A program made the translations under genes and the position numbers. 64,000 nucleotides of DNA from Micromonospora_H sonneratiae. Its GTDB lineage: Bacteria; Actinomycetota; Actinomycetes; Mycobacteriales; Micromonosporaceae. Of the stretch, positions 22,303 to 30,965 are shown piece by piece (position 1 is the first letter of the stretch; every line of letters begins with the position of its first letter). The notes beneath the pieces are model-generated. The model made no database searches, was not told the DNA's origin, and saw only the letters and a list, made by a program, of their open reading frames with translations. The stretch is taken from positions 124,001-188,000 of the forward strand of contig NZ_JBHTMP010000006.1 of assembly GCF_042679305.1 (NCBI RefSeq). The letters run 5' to 3'.

Positions 22303-24543
22303 TCACTCGATCGCCGCGCCGCGGCGCCAGAGCAGTACGACGCCGGCGCGTAGCGCCTGGGTCGTGCCGATGTCCGGGGTGGTGGTGTCGACGAGCAACG
22401 CGGTGAGGCCCTGGTCGGCCAGGGCGGCGAGGATCTCGTCACTGGTCGTGTCAGCGCCGGACGGCGGGCCGTCGGTCTCCGCCGCCGCGTCGGCCGACGA
22501 CCCGATGGTGCGTGGGTCGAAGTCGGCCAGCAGCGGATCGCCGAGGTCGGCTTCGGCATGCTCGAAGTGCCGTACCTGCACCAGGCCGACCAGATCCCGT
22601 ACCGCCGTGAGCTGGGCCTGTCGGGCGGTCAGACCCGCGCCGACCGTCCACAGGGGCGGCGAGTCGGTGGAGCCCCCGGTCGTGGCCAGCACCGCGTGCG
22701 CCGGCCGGGCACCGGTGAGCGCGTACACCTGGATGGTCTCCCCGAAGCGGCGGCCAGCCTTGACCGCCAGAGCGAGGTCGTCGTCAGCGGCCAGTGCGGA
22801 CTCGGCGATGGGGGAGATCTCCGCCCGCCCCCGGGTCACGTCGACCAACGCCCGGTAGGCCAGCGCACTGGTCAGTCCGGCGGCCACCAGTTCCGCCCCG
22901 GTCACGCCGACGACGGCCCCGGCCGGGGTGCGTTCGGCATAGCGGTCGCGGTTGGCCGGTGACAGTGGGAGTGCGACGGCGGCGGGCACCCAGACCGGTT
23001 CGTCGGTGCCGAGCACCCGGGCCGGCAGCCAGCTGATCCGCCGCCCGGTCCGGTAGGGCACCGCTGCGGTGGTGGTCACCAGCTCCGACCACGGTACGGG
23101 CCGGCGACCGGACCGGATGAGCTCGTCAGCCGATGCGGTCACGGCCTCGCGTCGGTCGGCGATCCGACCGACGTAGTCGCGGATCGCCGACCGGTAGGCA
23201 CCCAGCCGGGCACCCATCACGGTGTCCACGTCGAAGGCGGTGATCTCCCGTGGGCCCGCTACCCCGGGGACCCGGAGCCGGGCGACCTTCAACGGTGCCT
23301 GTTCGAGCGGATCGTCGACGAACCGGGTGAAGAGGCCGGCGTTCGGGGAGACCAGTACCTCCGCCTGCTGGTAGACCTCCTCATCGGTCAGCTTGGCCTC
23401 ATCGGTCAGCTCGGCCTCGGCGGGCAGCGACGCTGACCGGGATCCGGCCTGGTCGTTCGTCGGGTACGGGCCCGGCCCGTCGGTGGCCACCGACGTGGGA
23501 GCGTCGCGGCAGACCGGGCAGCCGGGGTGCGGCAGCACCCGCTCCCGGGTGGACTCCAGGGTGGCCGTGTCCAGCAGGACCACCGACGAGACGGTCTCCG
23601 GCGGCAGCGCGCCGGTCAGCACGCGGAACACCTCGAAGGCGGCGGCGTTGCCGACCATCTGGGCGGACACCTCGTCGACCGGATCGGACGCGCCGTCCAT
23701 CGGTCCGATCGCCAGCTGTCGCCACGCTTCGGCGGCTGCGGTCGGGTCGGCGTTGGCGGTGATGCGCAGTTGGGCGCAGAGCCAGCACGGGGCCGCGCCG
23801 CCGGCCGTGGTGGGGCCGAGCACGGCACGGCCGTGCTGCCACACGACGGGGATCAGGGGCGTCCCGGCCGAGTGGCAACGGCGGGTGACCGCCAGGACCG
23901 GGGCCAGCTGGTCCGGTTCCGCGCAGTAGACGACGGCAGCGGCATCGGAGATGTCCAACGGCTGGTCGCTGATCTTCACGGTGGTTTCGACCCCGTCGGC
24001 GCTCAGCCGCTCCGACTCCGGACGGAGGGCGTCACGGTAGGGCGCGGGTTCGTCCTGTGGGTGCAGGGTGATCGTGGCGCAGCCGTTGCGCAGTAGGTTG
24101 GTGGCGGTGGCCAGCAGGGTCTGCCCGGAACCGCCGAGCACCACGTGTGCGTCGCGGAGCAGTTGGAACCGGCCGGCGGGGTCGTCGACGAAATGGTCGA
24201 TGAACTCGATCTGTCCGGCGAAGGCGCGGGCGACGGCCTCGGGGAGCTGGGTGCGGTGGCGGGCGTCCTTGGCGACGCCCCGGGCGGTGAGCGCCCGGAT
24301 GAGCGTGGCGACCGTCTGTCGCTGCCCGGGATCGAGGCTCGCGCAGATCTGTTCGACGGTGTGTCGACCGTCGAGGTACGGCCCGAGCGTGGAGAGCCAG
24401 CGGAACGCCGTCCGTCCCTTGAGGACGAATGCGGTATCGGGACCGCGCAGATAGGCGCCGGCGGGCGCGTCGAGGAAGACCACGTCGTGGCGGAGCTTCG
24501 GGCGCATACCCCAGATGTCGGCAAGCTCCGGCGGCGGAATCAT
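22303..24543 (-). CDS. ocin-ThiF-like leader-binding/maturation protein
   Basis: A 746-aa protein of the putative thiazole-containing bacteriocin maturation family (ocin_ThiF_like). In thiopeptide and similar TOMM pathways it binds the precursor leader and delivers it to the YcaO enzyme. The N-terminal region (about 20-110) looks like a winged-helix RRE (FVLKGRTAFRWLSTLGPYLDG...). An E1/ThiF-like region follows, with DAHVVLGGSGQTLLATATNLL. Two CxxC pairs (APCWLCAQL and HPGCPVCRD) match the structural zinc site. The ATG at 24543 is preceded by AGGAGC. It appears to be the first gene of the minus-strand operon. Confidence 0.87.
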   Translation of the reverse strand: MIPPPELADIWGMRPKLRHDVVFLDAPAGAYLRGPDTAFVLKGRTAFRWLSTLGPYLDGRHTVEQICASLDPGQRQTVATLIRALTARGVAKDARHRTQLPEAVARAFAGQIEFIDHFVDDPAGRFQLLRDAHVVLGGSGQTLLATATNLLRNGCATITLHPQDEPAPYRDALRPESERLSADGVETTVKISDQPLDISDAAAVVYCAEPDQLAPVLAVTRRCHSAGTPLIPVVWQHGRAVLGPTTAGGAAPCWLCAQLRITANADPTAAAEAWRQLAIGPMDGASDPVDEVSAQMVGNAAAFEVFRVLTGALPPETVSSVVLLDTATLESTRERVLPHPGCPVCRDAPTSVATDGPGPYPTNDQAGSRSASLPAEAELTDEAKLTDEEVYQQAEVLVSPNAGLFTRFVDDPLEQAPLKVARLRVPGVAGPREITAFDVDTVMGARLGAYRSAIRDYVGRIADRREAVTASADELIRSGRRPVPWSELVTTTAAVPYRTGRRISWLPARVLGTDEPVWVPAAVALPLSPANRDRYAERTPAGAVVGVTGAELVAAGLTSALAYRALVDVTRGRAEISPIAESALAADDDLALAVKAGRRFGETIQVYALTGARPAHAVLATTGGSTDSPPLWTVGAGLTARQAQLTAVRDLVGLVQVRHFEHAEADLGDPLLADFDPRTIGSSADAAAETDGPPSGADTTSDEILAALADQGLTALLVDTTTPDIGTTQALRAGVVLLWRRGAAIE

Positions 24544-24963
24544 CGCAGCTCCTATGCGGACGACCATCGAGTTTCGTAAAGTGCCTACATGGTCCACATG
24601 GCAGTCTGGGCCGTCAAGAATATCTTTTTGATTGAACGGCAGTTGACCGTAGAGCGTCCTGATGCTTGCCCTATAGGGCCGAAGATTTTCCAGAACGCAG
24701 TGGTGGAGGTCTACAGATTTCACCCCGACACCGCTACCCTGTCCATGCCGTACCGGCGGGCGCGGGGGCTGCCCGGTCGGCCGCATCCTGCCCGAAATAG
24801 TGGGATCCTGTAGGTGGCCCGGGTCGTGGTACGACGCGGGGCGTCCGCCGACAGTCGTCGGCTGTCCGGAGCGGGTGGTGGCGGCCGACGCAGGCCGTTG
24901 ACCAGCTGACGCAGCAGTCAGTTCGCAGTACGAAAGGGCCGGTGAGCGCGGCATGGTCGGGCG
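24544..24963. promoter_or_regulatory. divergent control region between RiPP operon and ABC exporter
   Basis: A 420-nt gap from which the RiPP operon is transcribed leftward and the ABC exporter genes rightward. It is noticeably more AT-rich than its surroundings around 24600-24720. TTGACG on the minus strand (24612-24617) and TTGACC on the plus strand (24643-24648) are possible -35 elements but no convincing -10 follows at 17-18 nt. No gene is supported. Confidence 0.4.
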
Positions 24964-25917
24964 ATGAGCGTGGATTTCGCCATCCACACCGAACATCTCA
25001 CGAAGCGGTACCCCGGTGGCGTGGTCGCGGTCGACGACCTCACCCTGCGGGTGCCGGCCGGAGAGGTATTCGGCTTCCTGGGCCGCAATGGCGCTGGAAA
25101 GACCACGATGATGCGGATGCTGGTCGGACTCATCCGGCCGACCTCCGGAAGTCTCAGGGTGCTGGGTGGTTCCCCGTACACGCCGTCGACGCTGGCCCGG
25201 GTCGGCGCGTTGATCGAGGGGCCGACCTTCTATCCACACCTGTCCGGGCTGGAGAACCTGCTGCTGGTCGCCCGTTACGCCGGTGTGGCGACGGACCGGG
25301 TGCACCAGGTCCTGGCGGAGGTGGGGCTGGCGGCACGGGCCGGATCCCGCTTCCGGTCGTACTCCCTGGGAATGAAGCAGCGTCTCGGCGTGGCCGCCGC
25401 TCTACTCAAGGATCCCGACCTGCTGATCCTGGACGAGCCGACCAACGGGTTGGACCCGTCCGGTGTGGCCGACATGCGTGAGCTGCTCCGCGCCATCGGG
25501 CAGGGCGGACGGACGGTGCTGCTCTCCAGCCACGTCCTGGCCGAGGTGGAGCAGATCTGTGACCAGGTGGCGGTGATCGACGCGGGCCGGCTGGTCGCGC
25601 AGGGATCACCCGCCGAGCTGCGTGCCGCGCTCGGCACCGGTGAACTGTTCATCGTTGCCGAGCCGCAGGAGCAGGCGGTTGCCTGTCTCAGGGGGCACCC
25701 GGCGGTGGAGGCGGTGACGCCGCAGGAGGGTGCGCTGCGGGTGACGGTCGACCCCACGCTCGCCGGTGACGTCAACCGGCGGTTGGTGGAGGCCGGCGTC
25801 GAGGTCCGCGAGTTGCGGCCGGTCCGACACTCGCTGGAGGAGGCGTTCCTCGAGTTGACCACTCCGCACCGGGCCGACCACGCCGCCCATGATTCGACGC
25901 TGGAGGGCGTACGATGA
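24964..25917 (+). CDS. ABC exporter ATP-binding protein (BcrA/CcmA-like)
   Basis: A 317-aa ATPase of the antibiotic-export/self-resistance class. Walker A is GRNGAGKTT, the signature reads YSLGMKQRLG (the LSGGQ variant usual for BcrA/DrrA-like ATPases), Walker B is LLILDEPTNGLDP and the switch His is in LLSSHVLAEVEQ. An about 90-residue C-terminal extension is typical of this group. It overlaps the permease gene by ATGA. Divergent placement next to the RiPP operon suggests export of, or immunity to, the RiPP product. Transport of the neighbouring NRPS product is an alternative, though that operon has its own MFS domain. Confidence 0.9.
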   Translation: MSVDFAIHTEHLTKRYPGGVVAVDDLTLRVPAGEVFGFLGRNGAGKTTMMRMLVGLIRPTSGSLRVLGGSPYTPSTLARVGALIEGPTFYPHLSGLENLLLVARYAGVATDRVHQVLAEVGLAARAGSRFRSYSLGMKQRLGVAAALLKDPDLLILDEPTNGLDPSGVADMRELLRAIGQGGRTVLLSSHVLAEVEQICDQVAVIDAGRLVAQGSPAELRAALGTGELFIVAEPQEQAVACLRGHPAVEAVTPQEGALRVTVDPTLAGDVNRRLVEAGVEVRELRPVRHSLEEAFLELTTPHRADHAAHDSTLEGVR

Positions 25918-26753
25918 TCGCCTCGATTCGGGCAGCCCTCTTCGCCGACCGCCGTCGGCCCGCGGTGTGGTCGATCACGGTGGCCTGGCTGGTTCTGGCC
26001 CTCGCCTTCGGCATCGGAATCCCGTACATCGTCTACAGCGTCCTCTCCGGTGGGGACGATCCGGCGGCTGCCCAGGCGATCCTGGAGGCCCTGCTGCCGG
26101 CCCAGTTGGTACCGACCGGCATCGCCCTCTTTCCGCTCTTCGGTGGGGCGATCGTGGTGATCCTCGGCGCGCTGGTGGTGGGTAACGAGTACCGCTGGGG
26201 GACCCTGAACCTGATCTTCACCCAACGTCCCCGACGGGTGCAGGTGCTCGGTGGGCACGCGGTCGCGCTGGCGTTGCTGACGCTCATCCTGTCGGTCGCC
26301 ACCTTCGTGGTGGTCGCGATCGCCACCGCGGTCCTGGCGGCGGTGGAGGGCCAGGCGGCGAACTGGCCGTCGGTCGGGGCGATCGTGCGGGCGGTGGCCG
26401 CCGCCTGGTTGATCTGTACCGCGCACGCCTGCCTCGGTTACTTTCTCGCGATCGTCTTCCGTAACACGGCGACTGCGATCGCCATCGGGCTGCTCTGGAC
26501 CCTGGTGATCGAGAACGCGGTCAGCGGCATGGCCCTGGTGCTGACCCCCTTCGAGTACGTGCAGAAGCTGCTGTTGGCGCCGAGTTCCGGGGCCCTGGCC
26601 GGTGCGCTCGGAGCACCGTCCCAGTTCGAGGGGGGCACTCCCGGGGTGGTCGCGTCGTCGAACGGCTGGCTGCCGATGCTGGTGCTGATCGGTTACATCG
26701 TTGTCACGCTTGGTGCCGCACTCTGGGTGGCCGACCGTCGCGACGTCAGCTGA
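25914..26753 (+). CDS. ABC-2 type permease
   Basis: A 279-aa membrane protein with about six hydrophobic segments (VWSITVAWLVLALAFGIGIP, GGAIVVILGALVVG, VALALLTLILSVATFVVVA, ACLGYFLAIVFRN, TLVIENAVSGMALVL, MLVLIGYIVVTLGAALWV). The segment after the second helix (NEYRWGTLNLIFTQRPRR) is typical of ABC-2 permeases that pair with BcrA-like ATPases. Translationally coupled to the ATPase gene. Confidence 0.88.
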   Translation: MIASIRAALFADRRRPAVWSITVAWLVLALAFGIGIPYIVYSVLSGGDDPAAAQAILEALLPAQLVPTGIALFPLFGGAIVVILGALVVGNEYRWGTLNLIFTQRPRRVQVLGGHAVALALLTLILSVATFVVVAIATAVLAAVEGQAANWPSVGAIVRAVAAAWLICTAHACLGYFLAIVFRNTATAIAIGLLWTLVIENAVSGMALVLTPFEYVQKLLLAPSSGALAGALGAPSQFEGGTPGVVASSNGWLPMLVLIGYIVVTLGAALWVADRRDVS

Positions 26754-26774
26754 GCGGCGAGGGAGGAGACGACG

Positions 26775-27011
26775 ATGGATTTCCTACTGGCGTTTGTCGT
26801 TGCCGGGTTGGCAGCCACCGGGGGCTGGCTGGTCTGGGGGGCCGGGCGTTTCCTGTCGACCTGGCGTCGTCGGCGTCACGAGCTGCGTCTGGCCCGGATC
26901 CGTGCAACAGCGGAAATACAGCAAAAAGAGAGGGAGCTCGATCTGCGCGAGCGCGAGTTGGCCAATGAGACCTATCAGGACTTTGTTCGGCGGCATCCGG
27001 AAGTGTGCTGA
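26775..27011 (+). CDS. 78-aa membrane-anchored protein with coiled coil
   Basis: A small protein 21 nt after the permease gene, with GGGAGGAGACG before its ATG. Residues 1-30 form one transmembrane segment (FLLAFVVAGLAATGGWLVWG). A basic stretch (TWRRRRHELRLARIRA) and a charged heptad-like helix (EIQQKERELDLRERELANE) follow. No family is recognised. Its position suggests a third, accessory component of the exporter or immunity system. Confidence 0.65.
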   Translation: MDFLLAFVVAGLAATGGWLVWGAGRFLSTWRRRRHELRLARIRATAEIQQKERELDLRERELANETYQDFVRRHPEVC

Positions 27012-27241
27012 TTGATTCGGCATCGCCGTCGATGTGTCGCTTTTTGTGGACTTGTTGGTAGGTGTTCGTTGCCTATCTGGGTTGCCCTGGAGGAGTGTCG
27101 CTTGTGGTGACTAAGATGGTGCGCGGCGTGCTGGCAGCGTTCAGCCCTTGTGTATGACTTGCCGTGTGACTGGTCGAACAGGCAAGATCCTTCGGGCAAA
27201 CGGATGATCCTCCGTAAGATTTTCGGCTCAACCTGGCTTTC

Positions 27242-27257
27242 TGTGATCCCGGTCACA
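27242..27257 (+). promoter_or_regulatory. perfect CRP-type palindrome upstream of the NRPS/PKS operon
   Basis: TGTGATCCCGGTCACA matches the canonical CRP/FNR-family half sites (TGTGA-N6-TCACA) exactly. It lies about 120 nt before the first NRPS gene. TTGAAG follows at 27261-27266 as a possible -35. Crp is known to activate secondary-metabolite clusters in Streptomyces. The site is seen; its use is inferred. Confidence 0.55.
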
Positions 27258-27307
27258 TAGTTGAAGCCTTACGCTTCCTTCCACTTTAGAAAGCCTGGGG
27301 GAACTTC

Positions 27308-27367
27308 ATGACTGCGCGTCTTCGCGATGGATGTCGCACGCCCGTGGACAGTCGGGTGACGTTTTAG
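27308..27367 (+). CDS. 19-aa leader ORF upstream of the NRPS gene
   Basis: ATG at 27308 has GGGGGAA 7 nt upstream and encodes MTARLRDGCRTPVDSRVTF, ending at the TAG at 27365-27367, 7 nt before the NRPS ATG. The NRPS ATG itself has no recognisable ribosome site (TTTTAGTACTGAA precedes it). Translation of the synthetase may depend on coupling from this leader ORF. It is too short for a family assignment. Confidence 0.4.
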   Translation: MTARLRDGCRTPVDSRVTF

Positions 27368-27374
27368 TACTGAA

Positions 27375-30300
27375 ATGACGCAGCCGACCACGATTCACCG
27401 TTTCATCGAGATCGCTGACCGTCTTCCAGGCGCCCCGGCGATCATCAGCGACGACGCCACGTTGACCTACGCCGAGCTGGAGGCAAAGGCCGGTGGCTAT
27501 GCCGCGCAGCTAACCAACATGGACGTTCGCCGAGGTACGCGGATCGCCCTGCTCACCCGGCATGGCGCGCAGACCGTCGCGGGAATCCTCGGCGTGCTGG
27601 CCGCAGGCGGGGTCTACGTGCCGTTGGACCCGAGCTTCCCGGTCGCGCGACTGTCCCACATGGTCGACGCGGCTGAGGTCACCGTCATCCTCGCCAGCCC
27701 CGAGAACCTCGACCTCGCCCGTCAGCTCGGCGGCACCGACCTTCGGGTGCTCGTCGTAGCTGACGAACTGCCGCCCGCCCGGATCCGGCCACCGTCGGTG
27801 GACCTCGACGATCACGCGTACGTGCTGTTCACCTCGGGCTCCACCGGACTGCCCAAGGCGGTGGCGCAGACGCACCGCAACCTGCTGCGGGCGGTCGAGA
27901 ACCAGATCAGCACCCTGGAGATCACCCCGGCCGACCGGCTCAGCCTGCTGGCCTCGTTCAGCTTCGACGCGGCCATACCCGACCTCTATCCGGCGCTGCT
28001 GACCGGAGCCGCGATCGTCCCGGTCGACCTCCGGCGGCACGGCGTACCCCACGCCGTGGAAGTGCTGGCCCGGTACGGGGTGACCATCTACCACTCGACG
28101 CCCACCGTCTACCGGTTCCTGCTCGACGCGCTGGGGTCGGTCCGCCTCGACCGGGTCCGTGTCGTGCTGCTGGGCGGAGAGCAGTCCACCTACGCCGACG
28201 TGCTGCGGGGGCGGGACCGGTTCAGCCGGGACTGTGTCTTCGTCAATGGCTACGGCGCGACCGAGGTGACCTTCGCGGCGCAGTACCGGATTCCGGCCGC
28301 CGAGGTGGGGCCGGAACACACCGGGCCGTTGCCGATCGGGGTCGCGCTGCCAGGCTACGAGCTCACGGTACTGGCGGACACGGGTGAGATCGCCATCCAC
28401 AGCCGGTACCTGATCTCCGGCTACCTGCACCAGGAGAGCGACCGGTTCTCGGTCGGGCCCGATGGACGAGGTCGGTACCGGACCGGAGATCTGGGGCAGC
28501 TGCGTTCCGACGGCAACCTGGTCTGCCTCGGTCGACTCGACCGGCAGGTCAAGATCCGTGGGTACCGGGTGGAACTGACCGAGATCGAGTCGATCCTCGG
28601 TCACCGGTCCGAAGTGGCCGGCGTACGGGCGATCGCCCGGGACGGCCAGTTGCTGGCCTACGTCCGGCTGAAACCGGGAACCAGCGATGCCGACCCGGCG
28701 CGACTACGCCAGGCGCTGGCCGAGCGGCTTCCGGACTACGCCCTGCCCCGGGCGGTGGTCGTGGTCGACGAGTTCCCGCTGACCGTCACCGGCAAGATCG
28801 ACGAGCGGGCCCTGCCGGACCCGTCGACCGCCACGCCACAGCCGGCCGAGTCGCCGATGACCGGCACCGAGCAGAAGGTGCACGACGTCTGGTGCGCCGT
28901 GCTCGGCGTCGATCGGGTCAGGCACACCGACAGTTTCTTCGACCTCGGTGGGCACTCGTTGCAGCTCGGTCAGGTCCAGCAGCGACTGGTCACCGAGTTC
29001 GGGACACCGGTGCCGATCCTGCGGCTGTTCGAGCACCCGACCGTCGCCGCGCAGGCCGGATTCCTCGACGGTCTGGTCGCCCCCGGATCGCCGACGGGGT
29101 CGACGATGCCAGCGGGGTCGACGACGCCGGCCGGACCATCCATCAGCCCGGCCGGTGCGTCCGTCCGGCCGACCAGCGTTCCGGCGTCCCTGTCCGGATC
29201 GTCGGGGGGAGGACCGGAGCCGGTGCGCGAATACACGGGCGACGAGATCGCCGTGATCGGTCTTGCCGGCCGGTTCCCCGGGGCGGCGGACGTGTCCACG
29301 CTGTGGCAGAACCTCTGCGCGGGCGTGGACTCCATCCACGACTACACCGACAGCGAACTCGCCGAACTCGGGATCGGGCCGAAGCTACGCGCCGACCCGC
29401 GACACGTACGGGCTGGCGGCCACCTGGCCGGTGTCGCCGACTTCGACGCCGGGTTCTTCTCCTTCCAGGCGGAGGAGGCCAGGCGTACCGACCCGCAGCA
29501 CCGGCTGTTCCTGGAGGCGTCCTGGGAGGCGCTCGAGGACGCCGGGCACGACCCGACCCGGTTCTCCGGAGAGGTCGGTGTCTTCGCGGCCACCTCGGTG
29601 AACCGGTACTTCCTCTTTCATCTGATGGACAATCCGGCCGTCGTGGGTGAGGTCGACCCGGACGACTGGGAGGCCCGGATTCTGGCCCGCCAGTTCACCG
29701 ACCACCTGCCGGGGCAGGTCGCCTACCGGCTCGGTCTGTCCGGTCCGGCGGTCGCGGTGCAGAGCGCCTGTTCCAGCTCGCTGGTCGCGGTCTGCTCGGC
29801 CGCGCAGAGCCTGCTCGACTACCAGTGCGACATCGCGCTGGCCGGTGGAGTCAGCGTCACCTCGCCGCGCTACCGGTACACCGCCGGTGGGATGGCGTCG
29901 GCGGACGGCCGGTGCCGCGCCTTCGACGAGGCCGCGGACGGTTCGGGATTCAGCTCCGGGGTCGGCGTGGTCGTGCTACGCCGGCTGGCCGACGCCATCG
30001 CCGACCAGGACCGGATCTACGCCATCCTGCCGGGGTGGGCGATCACCAACGACGGTGCCACCCGGGCCGGCTTCGCCGTGCCCAGTCCCGCCGGTCAGGC
30101 CTCGGCGGTTGCCGGGGCACTGGCCGCCGCCGACATCGCCGCGGACGAGGTGTGCCTGATAGAAGCCCACGGCAGCGGTACGCCGCTGGGCGATGCGATC
30201 GAGGTGTCCGCACTCAACGAGGTGTACGGCGACGTCGGGCGAGGCGATCTCTGCGCGCTCGGATCGATCAAGACCAACATCGGCCACCTCGACGCGGGTG

Positions 30301-30965
30301 CCGGGGTGGCCGGGCTGATCAAGGCCGTCCTCGCGGTACACCACGGCGTGATCCCGCCGAACCTGCACTTCAACCGGGCACATCCGGAGGTCGATCTCGC
30401 GGCCGGCCCGTTCTACGTACCGACCAAGGTGCACGACTGGCCGGACGTCGACCGGCGGGTGGCCGGGGTCAGCTCCTTCGGCATGGGCGGCACCAATGCG
30501 CACGTGCTCGTGGAACAACCGCCAGCTGTCGAGCCGGCCACTGCTCCATCGGCTGCCAGCGGTGCCGCAGCGGACGGCTATCCGCTGCCTATCTCCGCCC
30601 GTACCCCGGCCGCACTGCGGGCCGCCATCGGGCGGCTCCGGCAGCATCTGGTGACCGAGTCGCCCGCGCTGGCCGATGTCGCCCACACCCTGGTCACCGG
30701 ACGGCACGCCTTCGACTGCCGGGCGGTGGTCGTCTGCGGCAACCTCACCGACGCCGTCGCCGGACTGGACGCGCTGCTCGACTCGGACAGCCGGCTGGCG
30801 GGTACCCCCGGGGAACTGCTCGACCTCGGTGCACGTTGGGTGGCTGGCGGCGACGTCGACTGGCCCGCATCCGCCGACGGATCAGCTCGACGGATCCGGC
30901 TTCCCACGTACCCCTTCCAACGCAGCAGGTATTGGATCGACCCTCCCACTAAGGAACTTCCATAA
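27375..30965 (+). CDS. hybrid NRPS-PKS: A-PCP-KS with the AT missing
   Basis: 1196 aa. Adenylation domain 1-485 (FTSGSTGLPKA, NGYGATEVTF, YRTGDLG, core lysine in TVTGKID). Its specificity residues read approximately D-A-P-H-L-G-G-F-A, which I cannot assign. Carrier domain around Ser528 (FFDLGGHSLQLG). A Pro/Ser/Thr linker, then a ketosynthase 620-1050 with Cys799 (SACSSS), His932 (EAHGSGTPLGD) and His971 (NIGHLDAG), all intact. After the KS comes the usual KS-AT linker and the post-AT element RLPTYPFQRSRYWI, but no acyltransferase and no ACP. The KS therefore depends on another protein for its extender. No condensation domain precedes the A domain, so this could be a loading plus extension protein. 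Its stop overlaps the next ATG by one base. Confidence 0.9.
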   Translation: MTQPTTIHRFIEIADRLPGAPAIISDDATLTYAELEAKAGGYAAQLTNMDVRRGTRIALLTRHGAQTVAGILGVLAAGGVYVPLDPSFPVARLSHMVDAAEVTVILASPENLDLARQLGGTDLRVLVVADELPPARIRPPSVDLDDHAYVLFTSGSTGLPKAVAQTHRNLLRAVENQISTLEITPADRLSLLASFSFDAAIPDLYPALLTGAAIVPVDLRRHGVPHAVEVLARYGVTIYHSTPTVYRFLLDALGSVRLDRVRVVLLGGEQSTYADVLRGRDRFSRDCVFVNGYGATEVTFAAQYRIPAAEVGPEHTGPLPIGVALPGYELTVLADTGEIAIHSRYLISGYLHQESDRFSVGPDGRGRYRTGDLGQLRSDGNLVCLGRLDRQVKIRGYRVELTEIESILGHRSEVAGVRAIARDGQLLAYVRLKPGTSDADPARLRQALAERLPDYALPRAVVVVDEFPLTVTGKIDERALPDPSTATPQPAESPMTGTEQKVHDVWCAVLGVDRVRHTDSFFDLGGHSLQLGQVQQRLVTEFGTPVPILRLFEHPTVAAQAGFLDGLVAPGSPTGSTMPAGSTTPAGPSISPAGASVRPTSVPASLSGSSGGGPEPVREYTGDEIAVIGLAGRFPGAADVSTLWQNLCAGVDSIHDYTDSELAELGIGPKLRADPRHVRAGGHLAGVADFDAGFFSFQAEEARRTDPQHRLFLEASWEALEDAGHDPTRFSGEVGVFAATSVNRYFLFHLMDNPAVVGEVDPDDWEARILARQFTDHLPGQVAYRLGLSGPAVAVQSACSSSLVAVCSAAQSLLDYQCDIALAGGVSVTSPRYRYTAGGMASADGRCRAFDEAADGSGFSSGVGVVVLRRLADAIADQDRIYAILPGWAITNDGATRAGFAVPSPAGQASAVAGALAAADIAADEVCLIEAHGSGTPLGDAIEVSALNEVYGDVGRGDLCALGSIKTNIGHLDAGAGVAGLIKAVLAVHHGVIPPNLHFNRAHPEVDLAAGPFYVPTKVHDWPDVDRRVAGVSSFGMGGTNAHVLVEQPPAVEPATAPSAASGAAADGYPLPISARTPAALRAAIGRLRQHLVTESPALADVAHTLVTGRHAFDCRAVVVCGNLTDAVAGLDALLDSDSRLAGTPGELLDLGARWVAGGDVDWPASADGSARRIRLPTYPFQRSRYWIDPPTKELP

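Noticed and set aside
27104..27157. 17-codon ORF with GGAGGAG upstream of the NRPS operon
   Set aside because: A plausible ribosome site but too short and too far from the operon start to support as a gene; mentioned only with the leader ORF.
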